Part shown: positions 47,201 through 62,200 of the stretch, piece after piece | Layout: each line of letters begins with the position of its first letter | Position numbering within the stretch: position 1 is the stretch's first letter | From: Zingiber officinale | Taxonomy: Eukaryota > Streptophyta > Magnoliopsida > Zingiberales > Zingiberaceae | Direction: 5' to 3' | Length of the DNA: 64,000 nucleotides | Assembly (NCBI RefSeq): GCF_018446385.1 | Contig: NC_055992.1 | Location: 18,756,877 to 18,820,876 of the forward strand | The notes under the pieces: model-generated | Told to the model about the DNA's origin: nothing | The model's database searches: none | What the model saw: only the letters and a program-made list of their open reading frames with translations | Position numbers and translations under genes: made by a program

Positions 47201-50200
47201 ACAATTCATGATACCAACCTTCATTTGATAACCTTGAATATGCCAATATTCGAGTCACTCAAAGATCATAAGGTTGCTAGATGATTACAATTTTTACTGA
47301 ATAATACTGTGGATTCATGCGTTGATTAGTCAGTGTTCTGTTTTATTTTATTTATTCATATGTTTGTTTTGGTGTTGTACAGGTTGAAAAGCTGGATGAA
47401 AATGAATGGTCAACTAAGATACATCAATTTAAACAAGATTGCCAACAGGAGCTGATAGTCAGGCGCAATTTTGGTCGCGATGGTCAGAATACTCTGTCAA
47501 GTATAGCTCAGATGCAGGGGTTATACTTGTAAGATTGTAGTTCCATATGGATGCTGGTCCTTCTATTTTTAATAAGCAAATAACAGAATTATTCTTGTTT
47601 TTGTTTTACCAAAATGTTATGCATTTATGCCATTTAGGTATGTATGAAATCATGTATATTGCTATCATGAGGTGATTATGTGAAATCAAATTAGCCAGAA
47701 TTAATTTGACACTAAACTGAAATATGCAGTATATTGAACATCCTTTTAGATAAGAAAGAGTCATGACCATTATTTTTATAAGTTAAAGTGGCATCAAACT
47801 ATCTAAAATATATTTCTTAGTGACACACGATTGATCATGGTTTCAAGTGTCGAGTGGTATGTGTTGGCACAGCAAATGTATTATTTGATCTCTGACTGAT
47901 ATTGATACTATGACCGGGGTAAATGCCACTATATATGGCTTTTTGTTACCGATTGAGATAGATTATATTGGTTTGGCATTACATGGAGGACTTAAAGTAC
48001 TACAAAGAGTGAATGAGTAAAGGGACAATATTTGAGTTGGAGAAACCAAGAAGTATCTATCTTTTGTACCTAGATTTGTTATAGTTCCAACTATGTGAGT
48101 CCCAAGTACAATTGGTTAGTTAAGCAGGATATATTTATTGTCATGCAATAAAATCAATTCTAATACCCAATATTCTAGGGGCATTCTGTAACACGAGTCT
48201 GAAAATTATAAAGTTAATCTCTTTAGAATGCTGTAAGAACCAATGCTCCTATTGATACACGACACTCATTTATTCATTAGAAAGATAATTATTGGACGAG
48301 ATGTTTGCTATGTTTTTGTAATTTTATAACCATAAAATTTTAATTTATTCAATTGTCATTACTATATTCTTATATTTGAATATGAAGAAGTTAAGCAGAA
48401 AAAAAACAATCAGATTAAAATTTATTTCAGTTGATCTCCAAATGCTTTGAACTGTGCCAAAGCATGCAAGTGTTTTAGCATAACATTATACCAAAACTGT
48501 GCCACTGCGGTCAAGACAAACTCTAGCACTGAACAATACTTTAGACCCTGCAACTAATAATCAATTATTTAAGGCGAAAACGCAGAACATTTCACCACAT
48601 GGTCTTAATATTGGTATAAATTTAATGTAACTAGGCAAGCTCTCTAATGATTGTGGGGATGAAGAAATAGCAATGAATCCTTGGCATAATATTAGTGTAT
48701 CAACCAGATTTCCATTTGTGTTAATCATTCTATAGCATCTTTGGGCTTATTGTTAATCTTCTATTGTAGATTTTATCTGAGTTGATCTATACATGTTGTG
48801 TTAATACTATTTCTGCACAATGACACAAAGGGCATGCAAATATTTTTCTGATGACTTCTTTCTTTTGTCTGTCTTGTTTTGGTAAGTAAGCCATGCATAC
48901 AACAAAGGGAAGACACTTGTCTTTAGCAAAGTTCCTTTGCCTGATTATCGTGCTGATCTTGATGAAAAGCATGGATCAACTCAAACAGAGGTAGTTCAAT
49001 ACTGATATCTTGTGGCAGTCTAGGAGGTAAGTCTTAGAGCATCAATAGCTGAGAATTTTCTTTCATTCCAATGCAGATTAAAATGTCTACAGAAACTGAA
49101 AGAAGAGTAGAAAATCTTTTGGATAGATCAAAAGATGTGGCTGCCAAGAGTAGCTCCACCAGTACATTTGTTGAGGGAGGCAAGAAAACATTGACAACCT
49201 TGCCCATTTCTATATCTGAATCAATTTCATCGTTTAATGCTTCAAAGGAAAAGTTTAGTGCTCAACTGAGGGACCTACAGGATTCCAAGAAGGTAGTTTT
49301 TTTACTGATTTTTGAGACAACACTAAGTAAGATGGAACCATATAGTTGTCTGTTTGTATTTGCTATTATGTTCGTGATCACTTTATCTCCTGCAGGCATC
49401 CCAGAGTGCCAGAGCAATGTTGGCTTTCAGGGAAAGGTTACCAGCATACAAAATGAAGGATGAGTTTTTAACAGCTGTGGCAGAAAATCAGGTAAAAGTT
49501 ATCTTCTGACCACTTTTAGTAGAGTATAACGTTGGATGCATGGATTGAAATTTCGTACCAAGCCGGTCGAAACAGGCGAAATATTTCATTCTGCTCGCTG
49601 ACCAGCACAGACATGACATTAGCCTAGTGGCGGCCGCGGAGACGTTGTGCGACCCTCGCGGTTGTCATAGAAGGGTCACGCGACCCCAGTGGTCGCCGCA
49701 ACGCTTGACCCCAGCAGCCGCGCCGGATTCTCGCGACTCCAACGGCCATGCTAAAGCCGTCGCACGCTGCAGAAGGGTTGTGCGACCCTAGTGGTTGCGT
49801 TGGAGGGGTCACGCGACCCCGGTGGCCGTGTCGGAGGGGTCACACGCTAGGTTTAAGAGATTTTTTTTTTAATTAAAAGTGAACTATTGATTGATTATCT
49901 CAATCAACTCCTAAATATGAAAGAGATAATTCAAAGAGGTTTAATTAAATCTTAATAAAATTATCTAATTAATTATATATTTTATTTATTTTAATTCTAA
50001 AAATATATAATAAATTATTTATTTATTTATTAGCTATGTTATTATTTTTTTAATAGATCTCGTTAATCCCTAACTTAAATAGATTACCAAATATATTTTC
50101 TAAAATCCTAATAGAATTATCCAATTAAAATATATAAAAAATTATTTAAAATTCTAAACCCTTTGTAGGGGGACTGGTGTCGCAATGACCTCCGTGGGTC

Positions 50201-53200
50201 ATCGCAGCCACATTTTTTTTATTTAGTTAGTTTTTTTAATATGTATTTTTTATAAATAAACTATTACTAATAATATTATTAATAATAATTATAAAATATT
50301 AAAAAATATTTCAAATTTTTTAAAATTTTAAAAATTAATAAATATTTTATAAAATAATTTATTTTTTTAAAAAAATTAAATATAAATTTAAGATAATCTA
50401 AAAAATTTCAAAAATATAATTCTTAAACATTTGAAATAAAATTTTTAAAATAAAAAATTCACAAATACATTAAAAAATAATTTAAGATTTTCAAATAATT
50501 TTATAATTATTTTTAGCCTTTCAAATGATTTTATAATTTTAAATTTAATTTTGAATGTTAATTACTTATTTTTTTAAAAAATTAATAGGCATTATCTTAT
50601 GAGAAAATATTGAAATACAAATTTAACATCTCAAAATATAAAGTATATTTAGTAATCAAATATTAATAAAATTAATATATATTTATATTTAAAATTTAAA
50701 AAAAATACCAAAACTATATCGACACAATACGATGCTGAAACCGTATCATTCCAGTTCGGGATCGAAATCTTGGCACGGGTCTAGATTTTAAACCTTGGTA
50801 GGATGTTTTGTTATTGTGACACTAATCTAATAACTTGGTTTTCAACTGTTCTAGCTTATAATTTGTATTTTATTTCTGAGGTTTGGATTTTACTTGGAAG
50901 AGAGAGAATGAACAAAATTAAGTAAATTGTCTTTTGAGTGAGCAAAACTCCGCTCATGATGACCGGTCATGGCCGGTTCTAAGCTCGGATAAAGGAGGGG
51001 GGTTGCGTTAGGTTGCCAGCCAGCGTCAAACTATGTCAAATATTCAATGAATGAATCCATTAAACTATTGTGCTAATGTTAAGTTGTTCCTCGGAAGGAA
51101 CGCGTTGCAGGGTCCGACTGTAACGTCTCGGCAAGGACCGTTACATCTCCAGAACTCGGGTGTAGTGATAAATATGCAAGAGTTCGCGTTATAGGGTTCG
51201 ACTGTAACGTCTCAGCAAGAACCGCTACATCTCCATGAGAATTTGGATGTAATGTTAAATAGACAAAAATTTTCACACCATAGGTTAGATAAGAACAAAT
51301 ATGATAGGAAAACTAATAATCTAAGATTTGGAACATGAAATATAGGAACTCTCACTGGTAAATCAATGGAGGTAGTAGATATGATGATTAGGAGAAAAAT
51401 TAGTATTTTGTGTGTACAAGAGACAAAATGGATAGACGAGAAGGCAAAGATGATAGAGAACTTGGGTTTTAAGTTATGGTACACTGGAAAGAGTAAACCA
51501 AGAAATGGAGTGAGTATCATTGTAAATAATTTGTTAAAAGATGAAGTTGTAGGAGTAGTTAGAAAAGGGGATAGAATTATAGCCCTTAAGATAATAGTGG
51601 TGAAAGAAACTATGAACATAATTAGAGTATATGCACCACAAGTAGGATTAGATGAAGCTACCAAATCAAGGTTTTGGGAGGACTTAGATGAAATATTACA
51701 AAATATTCTACCAAATGAAATGATTTTAATAGGAGGTGATCTAAATGGGTATGTTGGAGTGAAAAATGAGGAATATGAGAAAGTACATGGAGTTATGGGT
51801 TTGGAACGAGGAATGAGGAAGGGAAAACTATATTAGATTTTGCGATAACATATGACCTTATATTAGCTAATATGTTTTTTAAGAAAAGAGAAGAACACTT
51901 AGTCACATTCAAAAGTGGGAATAATAAATTGCAAATTGACTTTCTTATGGTTAGGAAGAAGGATAGAAAGATTTGTAAAGATTGCAAAGTCATTCCTGGA
52001 GAAAGCTTAACTACCAAATAGAAAGAAAATATATACAATTTCTAGAATTAAGTGGTGGAAGTTAAAGGATGAGAAACAAAATATATTTAAGGAGAAAGTA
52101 GAAGTACAAGCATTAGGTGAAATATACGATGACTCTAATACAGCATGGGATAAGATGGTATCAAAGTTGAAAATAGTAGCTAAGACTGTACTCGGTGAGT
52201 CAAAGGGACATGCACCACTAAGTAAAGAATCTTGGTGGTGGAATGAGAAAGTACAAGAGAAAGTGAAGGAAAAACGAATAGCTTATAAGGAATTATATAT
52301 TTGTAAGAACGAGGAAAACTTAAAAAAATATACAATAGCCAAGAAAGAAGCTAAGAAAGTAGTGAGTGAAGCAAAAAATGAAACTTTTGAACGCTTATAT
52401 CAAAAATTGGATACAAAAGAAGGGGAAAGAGACATTTATAGAATAGCTAAAGTGAGAGAAAGGAAAACAAGAGATCTTAGCCAAATAAAATGTATTAAAG
52501 ATGAATGTAATAGGGTATTAGTAAATGATGGAGAAATAAAAGAGCGGTGGAAGAGGTATTTTCATCAACTTTTTAATGAAGGTTTAGGTGACCAACTTAA
52601 CTTAGGTAATTTAATTAGGTCAAATGAGCATAGAAATTTTAATTTTTATCGTAGAATTCAAACTTTAAATGAGATGCACAATGGAAAAACCGTTGGACCA
52701 GATGATATTCCGATAGAGGTATGAAAGTGCTTAAGGAAACAAGGTATTGAATGACTTACAAAATTATTTAACATGATATTAAAAACAAAAAAAATGTCTG
52801 ATCAATGGAAGATAAGTACTCTAGTTCCCTTATATAAGAATAAGGGAGACGTACAAAATTGTACAAACTATAGGGGTATTAAACTAATGAGTCATACTAT
52901 GAAACTTTGGGAAAAGTAATAGAAAAAGATTAAGGAAGGAGACCACGGATGTAAAATCAATTTGGGTTCACGTAAGGTCGACGATAAAGCTATACATCTC
53001 CTTAGACAATTAATTGAAAAATATCGAGCAAAACAAGATCTACACATGGTATTTATTGACTTAGAAAAACATGATAGAGTCCCGAGAGAAATTATATGGA
53101 GAATTTTAGAAAGAGAGGTGTTAGCGTAGCGTATATTGAACTAATTAAGGAGATGTATGAGGATGTAACGATTGGAGTAAAGAAGTAATTGAAACATTTC

Positions 53201-56200
53201 GATAAAGATAGGGTTACATCAAGGATCAACCCTAAGTCCCTATCTTTTTACATTAATTATGGACGAACTCACTGCGCACATTCAAGACACAGTACCGTGG
53301 TGCATGTTGTTTGCAGATGATATTATTTTGGTAGATGAGACACGTGAAGGAGTAAATGCTAAGCTAGAATCTTGGAGGGAAACACTAAAAAGGAAAGGTT
53401 TTAAGCTTAGTAGATTAAAGACAGAATATATGGAATTTAAGTTTAGCAATATTAGAAGTAATGAAACAATTGTTAAGATAGGAGAGGACGAGTTGCCCGG
53501 AACCGAGAGATTTAAATATTTATAATCATTTTTACAAAATGATGGAGGGATTGAGAGAGACGTCTTACATAGAATACAAGCAGGATGGGTGAAATGGAGG
53601 GGATCGTCGGGTGTTTTATGTGATCGTAAAGTACCTCTTAAACTTAAAGGTAAGTTCTATAAAACCGCTGTTGGACCTGCTATGTTATATGGAGCTGAAT
53701 GTTGGGCTATGACTCGAGCACATGAGCATAAGATGAGAGTTGCAGAGATGAAGATGTTAAGGTGGATGTGTGGACATACGAAGATGAACAAAATAAGGAA
53801 TGAGAGCATTAGAGAGAAAGTCGGAGTTGCATCTATTGAGGACAAACTCCGAGAGACACGTTTAAGATGATACGGACATGTACTTAGACGATCAATAAAT
53901 GCTTCAGTTAGGCGATGTGAAACTATGATAAATATGCATATCAAACGAGGAAGAGGAAGACCAAAAAAGACTTGGTTAGCAACAATAAAACAAGATAAAA
54001 TTTATTTAAATATAGATGATGATATAATAGGAGATAGAGTTCAATGGCGTAAAAGGATTCATATAGCCGACCCCACCTAGTGGGAAAAAGCTTGATTGTT
54101 GTTGTTGTTGTTGTCTTCTTTTGACTGAGCAAATCTAGTGGTTTTTATACCAATGATTAAACAAACCAATTTTTTTGGTTTGTTGACCACCATGGTTAGT
54201 TACACAAAGTTGTGTTTTTCCCAACTATATGGGTGGGCTAAATGGATTTATTTCTTCCTTGAGCTTTATGTTACACTATATCACTGATAATATTCAAATC
54301 CATTCAATTATTTTTTATTACATTTAACTATTCATTCCTTTGTTCTTTCTTCACCTCGTACACATTCAATTATAATAAATTCAATTATTTTAGTTATATA
54401 ATCTACTGGTTGCCTTTGAACATATACATACCATTTCAAATTATTTTTCCTCATTTGATCATCCATTGGAGCTAAATTTTGTCGCTATTAGGCATTAGCC
54501 CCCATAGGTTAGTGCAGTTGATACCTACATGAGTGTTTGCTCGAATAGGTCTTGGGTCAATTCCCAACGGGTACAAAATACCTTGCTGAGGCAAATGCCC
54601 CTCGTGATTTATCCCCTTCCAGACATTGTGGGGTCGCCCTAGAGGCTGCTAAGATGATGACTTCATCCTTTTTGCTCCAATAGATTTAGTCGCTATTAGA
54701 TAGTAATATTTTGTTTATTTGATCCTTTTAGTAATGCATATCTATTTTAGCATTCTTAATCTCAGCTACATTAAATTCTTGTACTAGTTGCTTCCTAATA
54801 GCACAAGACTTTGATCTATAAAGTGTGACAGACATACTTTCAATTTTTTTAGTTTAAGGGGCACATAAATCATTTTCAAATTACTCTCTCATCAATTAAC
54901 AATTGTTTATAGATAATATACACACAAAATCTATATTGAATACGATTGTTAATTTATCGGTATTAATACAAAAAATAGACTTAAAGCTAACCCTTAAGAG
55001 TTAATCTTTATATAAGCCTATGGCTATCAGTAGTAATCTTTTTTCACATGGCCAATATCTCGAATACTAGCAACAACATTAACATGCTAATCTTTTATTA
55101 TGATGATGTAATTATTAGGTTTTTTTTTTTTTTCTAAAATCTACCAAAATGTTTGCCTAACTTTGTCATTTGTTTTTCCTAGGTTAATATAAATCATAGG
55201 CAAATCTTTGCTTTCTTTGTATTTTTCCATTAGTTATTTTATTATATAACTAGCATCTATGGTTTATATTCCTCGTGTGAAACCAAGTTGATTCTCAAAT
55301 TATTTCTCACCTCTTATTCTCCTCCCAATCACTTTTTCCAGATGTTTTTGTGATATTACTCATCAAATTGATTCATCTATAATTTGAACAACATTGAATA
55401 TCATTTTAATTTTTTAATTTTTTTCCCCCATTTTAAGCCATCTTCTTAATTTTCAAAAATTTATTGAATAACTTAGTTAACTAAATTATACCTTTATCAC
55501 CTAAACTCTTCCAAACCAATAATTTGAATAAAATTATATGTCTTTTTTATTTTATAAATGTAAAACCTTTTCTTCCATTTTAAAGCCATTTTCATAATTC
55601 TCATTTATTAAATAACTTAGTTGACTAAATTATACCTTCATCACCTAAACTCTTCCAAACCCCAATTATTTGCACACCATTGTATATAATTTTTATTTTA
55701 GAAATGTAAAATCCTCTCCAATTTTTTTTCTTAATTCTCAAAATTTATTGAATAACTTAGTTAACTATATTAAACCTTTATCACCTAAACTCTTCTGAAC
55801 TTCAATAAACCTACTTTGTTGTTGTCTACTTTCATTTTCTTTAAACCTTCTTTAACACCATTTGATTAATATTGCAAGCAAGATCTATGATTCTAAATTT
55901 ACAATAATTTTCTATCTGTGAAACTAAATTCTCTACATAATGCTCTATTTAACAAAAGTATTTTTTTTTTTCCATATTTCCTTAGGTGCATTCTATCAAC
56001 TGGAACTTTTGATTTCCATCTAGATCATTCTTTTCAGTAAACTAGTGAAACATATATGAAGTTTCAGCAAAATGAAGTTTTTTAAAATCATTGTTTACTA
56101 TATATATCTCAGGATTACCCTCACCATTGTTTAAAAATCTAGGTCCTTGTTGTTTCTGGTGAGACGGGCTGTGGCAAAACTACACAATTACCCCAATTCA

Positions 56201-59200
56201 TCTTGGAGCAAGAGATAGAACATCTTCGTGGAGCAGATTGCAGTATTATATGTACTCAGCCACGACGGATATCTGCCATATCTGTTGCAACACGCATTGC
56301 TTCCGAAAGGGATGAAAGTATCGGAGAAACTGTTGGTTACCAGATTCGTTTAGAAGCAAAATCTTCTAAGCTAACACGTCTACTATTTTGTACAACAGGA
56401 GTCTTACTCCGGAGGCTGGTACTTCCTATCAATCAGTAATGGATTCTTATTGTATATCTGGAATTTATTTTCATTTTAGCTTCCAAGCATGTTGTTCAGT
56501 TAAGTAATAGTTCGGTAGCTTTGCAAGTTCTCACTTTAGAATTCATTAATTGTCAAAAGCAGAACATTTATCAAAATCATTTAGATGGCTAACCCAAGAT
56601 CAGATTCTACATATTCTTCTTAATTTAGTTTATCTGACCAATGCCACTATTGCAGAACATACTACTTTCTATTTATCTACCTTTGTGCCAGCATGTGGGA
56701 AATGTTGCTTTACAGACTGCATTATACCTTCCATCATATAGGGAAAATTTTCATGCTTGCTTCTATTGGTGTTAACATATCAAAATGTGAAGGATGGAGA
56801 CCAATGTAGAATTTTATTTTGCAGTTTTTGTATGGATATGAATTTTTCTAAAGTTCCGTGGCCAGTTTATTTGATATGAAAAATGCTAATATCTGGAATG
56901 GCAAACGGTATTTTGTAGTTTGAGATGGATTTAGAAAGCTTTCAGAGAACAAGTGATTTAGGCAATTTATTCTTATTTTTTCCATTTGAAATCTACTATG
57001 TCGCCATGTATTTCTTAAATCATGACAAATTTGGGAGAGTTGAAGATCAAGCACCTGATGGAGTTTTTGGAGATTAGTTTTTGTTGTATGATAACAATTT
57101 TAAGAACATAGATCTGCTTCAAAGTTCTTGTGAATTATGACAATCCTTGTGAAATCATAAAAATCTTTAAGAATATAGGATCATCAAAATTCTTCTGAAA
57201 ATTATGGCAATCTTTCTAAAACCATCCCAAAGTAATAATTTAGCCACAACCATGAGGATCAATATTGGTATGAGGATAAACCCCTCTTACGGTCTCACCT
57301 CCTAGCCACTTGGTGGCCGACTATAAGCTAATCCCGTGATTTACCTCCCTTCATATAACTTGGGGGCGGGCTGTGAGGGGCGTTTGGGGTGAGCATAATC
57401 ACCTTTATGCTACAATATTGGTATGAGAATTGGATGGCTAAAAGATCTAAGTATAGGTCAAATCAGTAGGTTTAGTAAAATCGGAATCGTTAAGAACAAA
57501 TCAAAGAGAAATAAAATACTCATAGAGATCAAGGTTTAAAGTTGGAAGTCATGAAAGAATTTTGGTCTTTTACCGAAACGATACATATGATATTGTGGTG
57601 TGCTGATATGGATTTGGTTTTATTTAATTGAATTATTAATGATAACATTATTAATTCTACTTTCTAACTATTTTATTATAATTAATTATTTACTTGAGAG
57701 TTATAATTTACATTTATTATAATTATTTACTGATAGTTATAATTGATTATTTACTTTTGATTTACAGATAATATAATTAAAATTTACTGAAAGTTATAAA
57801 TATTTACTTTAAGATATAATACAAGCAAATAATTATACTGTTAGTTACTAATTTAATAACAAAATAGTCTAACCCTAATTATCATTTACTCTATTTTACC
57901 TACATATTTACTAACAATAATTAATTAAACTACTATATAACAATAAATTTACCTAATCTTAATTTATTTATTATAAATTATATAACAATCCATTAACCTA
58001 TTCTATGTGTATTCCCATGAGCTTGAGATTGAAACTGCCAATAAATAATTGTTACCATATATATAGTTTAATAACTCATATAGGGGTGGCAAAAATGAAT
58101 CCGACCTGAGTCAATTGAAAAAAATTGGGTTTGGGTTGGGGGTTTTCGGGTTTGGGTTGGGAGTTTTGGGTCGGTTTAGTTTCGAGTTGACCTAAATTTA
58201 GGATTTTTTTATAGTTAAATCAAATTTTATTTTAAAAATTAAGATGTTTTATGTATATAAATAACAGAATGTAGTATAACAATGATGAAATATTGAGATA
58301 AAAGGGAAGAATTATAAGAAAATGACAATTTTTTTTTTTTTTTTTTTTTGTGTTGAGTGGGTTATTCAAGTTTTCGGGTTGAGTTCGGATTTGATTTTTT
58401 GTAACCGATCTTCAACTCGACCCGAATCCACCTAACCCATCCGAATTGACACCCCTAAGCTCATACATCTATCTATAGTATATTATATAATGTAACAGTG
58501 ATAATATATATATAGTGTACACACTCTCTTTAGGGAAGGACCTTATGGGTTAAAAGAACACAAGTTGTTAGTCAACCATGCACCACATAAATGTGTAGAT
58601 AAAAAGGTCATATCAAGCAACAACACACTTGAACAAACCAAACAACCACTCACATTATGCTTACGAACTACTTTCAAGTATGGACATTTCTGTGGGGGCC
58701 CCTCCTAAAGTGTATTCTGTTTTATTATCAATTGATTAATTTGGACTTAATTTCACTATGAGCACTCCAATACCATGGTCAGGAGTAGTGGTGAACAACT
58801 ATAGGGATATTGGATAAGAATCGATACTCTAACTGAAATTGAATACCTTAAATAACCTCTCTCTCTCTCTCTCTCTCTCTCTATACGCATAATTATTTAA
58901 GGAGTGATGCGCCAAAGTGCATAAGTGTTGTCGGGCCTAAGGCATATGTCTTACCGAAGTAAGTCGCTTTGGGTATAAATTTATACAATTCAAACATGTA
59001 TAGGGAATTTCTGCCAAAATATTTCACTAACAAAATTATAATCCATAAACTATTAAACAATAATGTAAATATAAAATTCACTAAAATTCAAATATTGAAA
59101 TAATGTATCTTCATAATCAAAATCAAATTTCAAATTAAAGAAAAAACAAACTTCAAATATTGAAGAGTCATGTTGAGAGAAATTAGTTTGTAAGGGAGGT

Positions 59201-62200
59201 TAATGTTCATTTTATAAGGGAGAGAAAGAGCCGCATAAGAAAAATGTGTCGTATGTATGCCACCTAATTAAAGTTTTCCAAGGGAGAGGAAGAGTTGCCC
59301 AAGAAAAATGTGTAGCATGCATGCAATCTAATTAAAGGTTGATGTTCATTTTTTATGAGAGCGTGAAACTCAAGAAAAATGTGTAGCATGCATGCAACCT
59401 AATTAAAGGTTGATGTTCATTTTCTAAGGGAGCAGAAGAGTCAAGCTAGAAAAATGTGCCACATGCATGCAACCTAATTAATTTAAAGGGTAATTAAAGG
59501 TATGAGTTGAGCTTTAAAAAAAAAATTCAATAAGGCGAGCAAAATCGTGCTAAAAGTGCACCTTAACCTCTCAAAAGACACGCGCTTAAGCACACTTCTT
59601 TAAAGTATTGCGCTTGGGTCACTAGCTAGGTGCATATAGCGAGCCTGGCTGCACCTTGTGCCTAGGCGTAGCGAGGTGCGTGCTTTTCACAACTATGTAT
59701 ATACGCGTGCACTTGCGCGCAGTCATGAAATGGCGGTTGCCAAATCTTTGTATTGGTGCCTTCGTCAAATCGGCGTCGAAGTCTCACAAAATCCCCTTCA
59801 ACTAATTTTGACTGTTCGCTGAAATGGATTTCCATAACTCACTGCCATTTTTATTGTCCGTTGGATCTAATATTTACTTAAGTCTAGGTTTCTTCTCCTC
59901 TCCTTGTGGTCCCACATTGCTTTCGTGTGTGTAGAAGACTTAATTGAGGAGATTTGTGGCGTTGGGGTGTTCTGTTTGCTAGTTTGTGGACAAAATGAAT
60001 TATTTCACCCATGACGATAGACATGGAATGAAACGTTAAATCATGTATGAGATGGCATCATATCAATTAAATAAGAATAATAAGACTATATGATGTTTTG
60101 TTAAGCAACTACTTTGTTTCTTTTTTTATTGATGCTCCTTGTTGAATAAGTGAGATTAGAGGAAGTTACATGTATTGTTCAGCACTTGCCATTGTATCAA
60201 ATGGTTGACGGTGATTGTCGATGGGCTTGTTGCATTGCTAAGTGAACTTGGTGCCGGTCAAGGGAATGGGTCAACTTGTGGTATGACATATCCAACACCA
60301 AATACTTATGATAAATGTGATTGAATGATCATGATGAATTTCGGGGTGAGCATAGGTGAGATCTGATTTTACGAAAATTCAACTTGGTTTCATTTTGGGT
60401 ATAGAAAATTTTCGAACTCGATCCCAAACCTTGTTAACCATAAATTTTCAAGCCATTTTATAAGTTGCTTTGCCACTTTATAAGTAATAACTATGTGGCA
60501 TATGATAATGTTTATATTCATAGATTCTGCGTTAGCGCAAAAGTAAAGTTGCTGCCCTGTGACATAGATGTCACGGGCTTGAGTCTCGGAAATAGCCAAC
60601 CTCTTGTAAAGCAGGGCAAGACTGCATACAATAGACCCTTTCTTAGGACCCTGCATTGGTGAGATCTTCATGCACTGGGCTGCCCTTTATTCATAGATTT
60701 TGCCTTCTAGATATACAATTCATGATGCTTGAGAGTTATACTTGATCACATTTGTTATGCAGATAACACAATAGTTTTTCATGAATTTGGCGCATCAGAA
60801 AATTCAGCACAATTTCATTTTCGGTGTCCTTGTTTGATGCCAGTAGCAACTGTGAAAACCATATCATCATATCATAGCTTAGAGGCTTTGTGAATGTTAA
60901 TGACAGAACAAGTTACAAAGTAGGTGGAATGAGAATTATGCTCATCCTTTGTGCAAGAGAACAATTTTTTTTGGTGATTGTGTTCTCATGCAACCCACTA
61001 TTGAAACGTATTTACAATTTGAATTATGTTCCTCTAGCTAAAACAGATTTCTCGTCAATTAGTTTGGTAATCTTAATTGAACTTAGATATAATACATTTC
61101 AGTTGTATTTTAGGTGTTTTCATGCTTGAACTATATGTATAGTGTTAAGTGCTAATAGCATTAGTTATTCCAATAATAATGAGGTAATTCTTGATTATAA
61201 AAAATAAGTTACCATGAGTACTTTTTAGCTTGTTGAAACTTGAAATTGCACCAACAGGTTCAAGAACCAGACCTAGCAGGTGTTAGTCATGTACTTGTTG
61301 ATGAAATTCATGAAAGAGGCATAAATGAGGATTTCCTTATAATTATATTGCGTGACCTTCTTCCACGACGGCCAGACCTGCGAGTAGTATTAATGAGTGC
61401 CACCTTGAATGCTGATCTCTTCTCCAAATACTTTGGTAATTCACCAGTCATCCACATACCGGTAAACTATTTATGCAAGCTGTGACAACACTATGCTTTC
61501 CTTTGTAATTATACAACTGAGTCAATGGATTTCTTATTTCATTATTTTGCAGGGTTTTACATTTCCTGTAACAGAATTTTTCCTAGAGGACATAATTGAA
61601 AAAACACGATACAAGATAACACCTGAGTTTGATAATTATCAAGGGAACTCGAGGAGGAGGAGGATGAGGCAATCATCTGCAAAATGTGATCCTTTGTCAG
61701 AAATGTTTGAGGTAAATGCCTTTTGTGAGGTTTTGTGTTTGATTGTTTTATTCTTTGAGCAAAGGAAATCCTTACCTGGCCACTAAATATATTTGATTTG
61801 TGCAAGCATCTGCATCTGTCCTCAGCAATTACTACCCATTTGAGTAATATGGTGTGGGTTTGTATAGGAGGCTAATTAGGAGTTGAATTAGGTTGTGCAT
61901 AAATTTGAATCTCATAGTGTATCCATTGATATATGCAAGACATTATTCAGATAGTATGTCGATACTTGATCATCAATATTGATAATTTCAGTTTCATATT
62001 TGCAGTTAACCATGTAAGCAGGAAAACATGGATTCTGTTCTTATTTGATCAGATTGCATTAACTTTATTCTTCCAATTCTTTTGTGCTAATTTAGTTGGT
62101 AAAGAATAAGAGTAAGACCACTGGAAAATTCATCGAAAGGACTTGCTTACTAGTTCATTGTGATTTTTAGGTAGTCATTTGGCTGCAACCTGTTGTATGT

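Noticed and set aside
49071..49463. 130-codon frame as a separate gene
   Set aside because: It is helicase exon 4 read through into intron 4; splice sites and conserved sequence show only 49077-49292 is coding.
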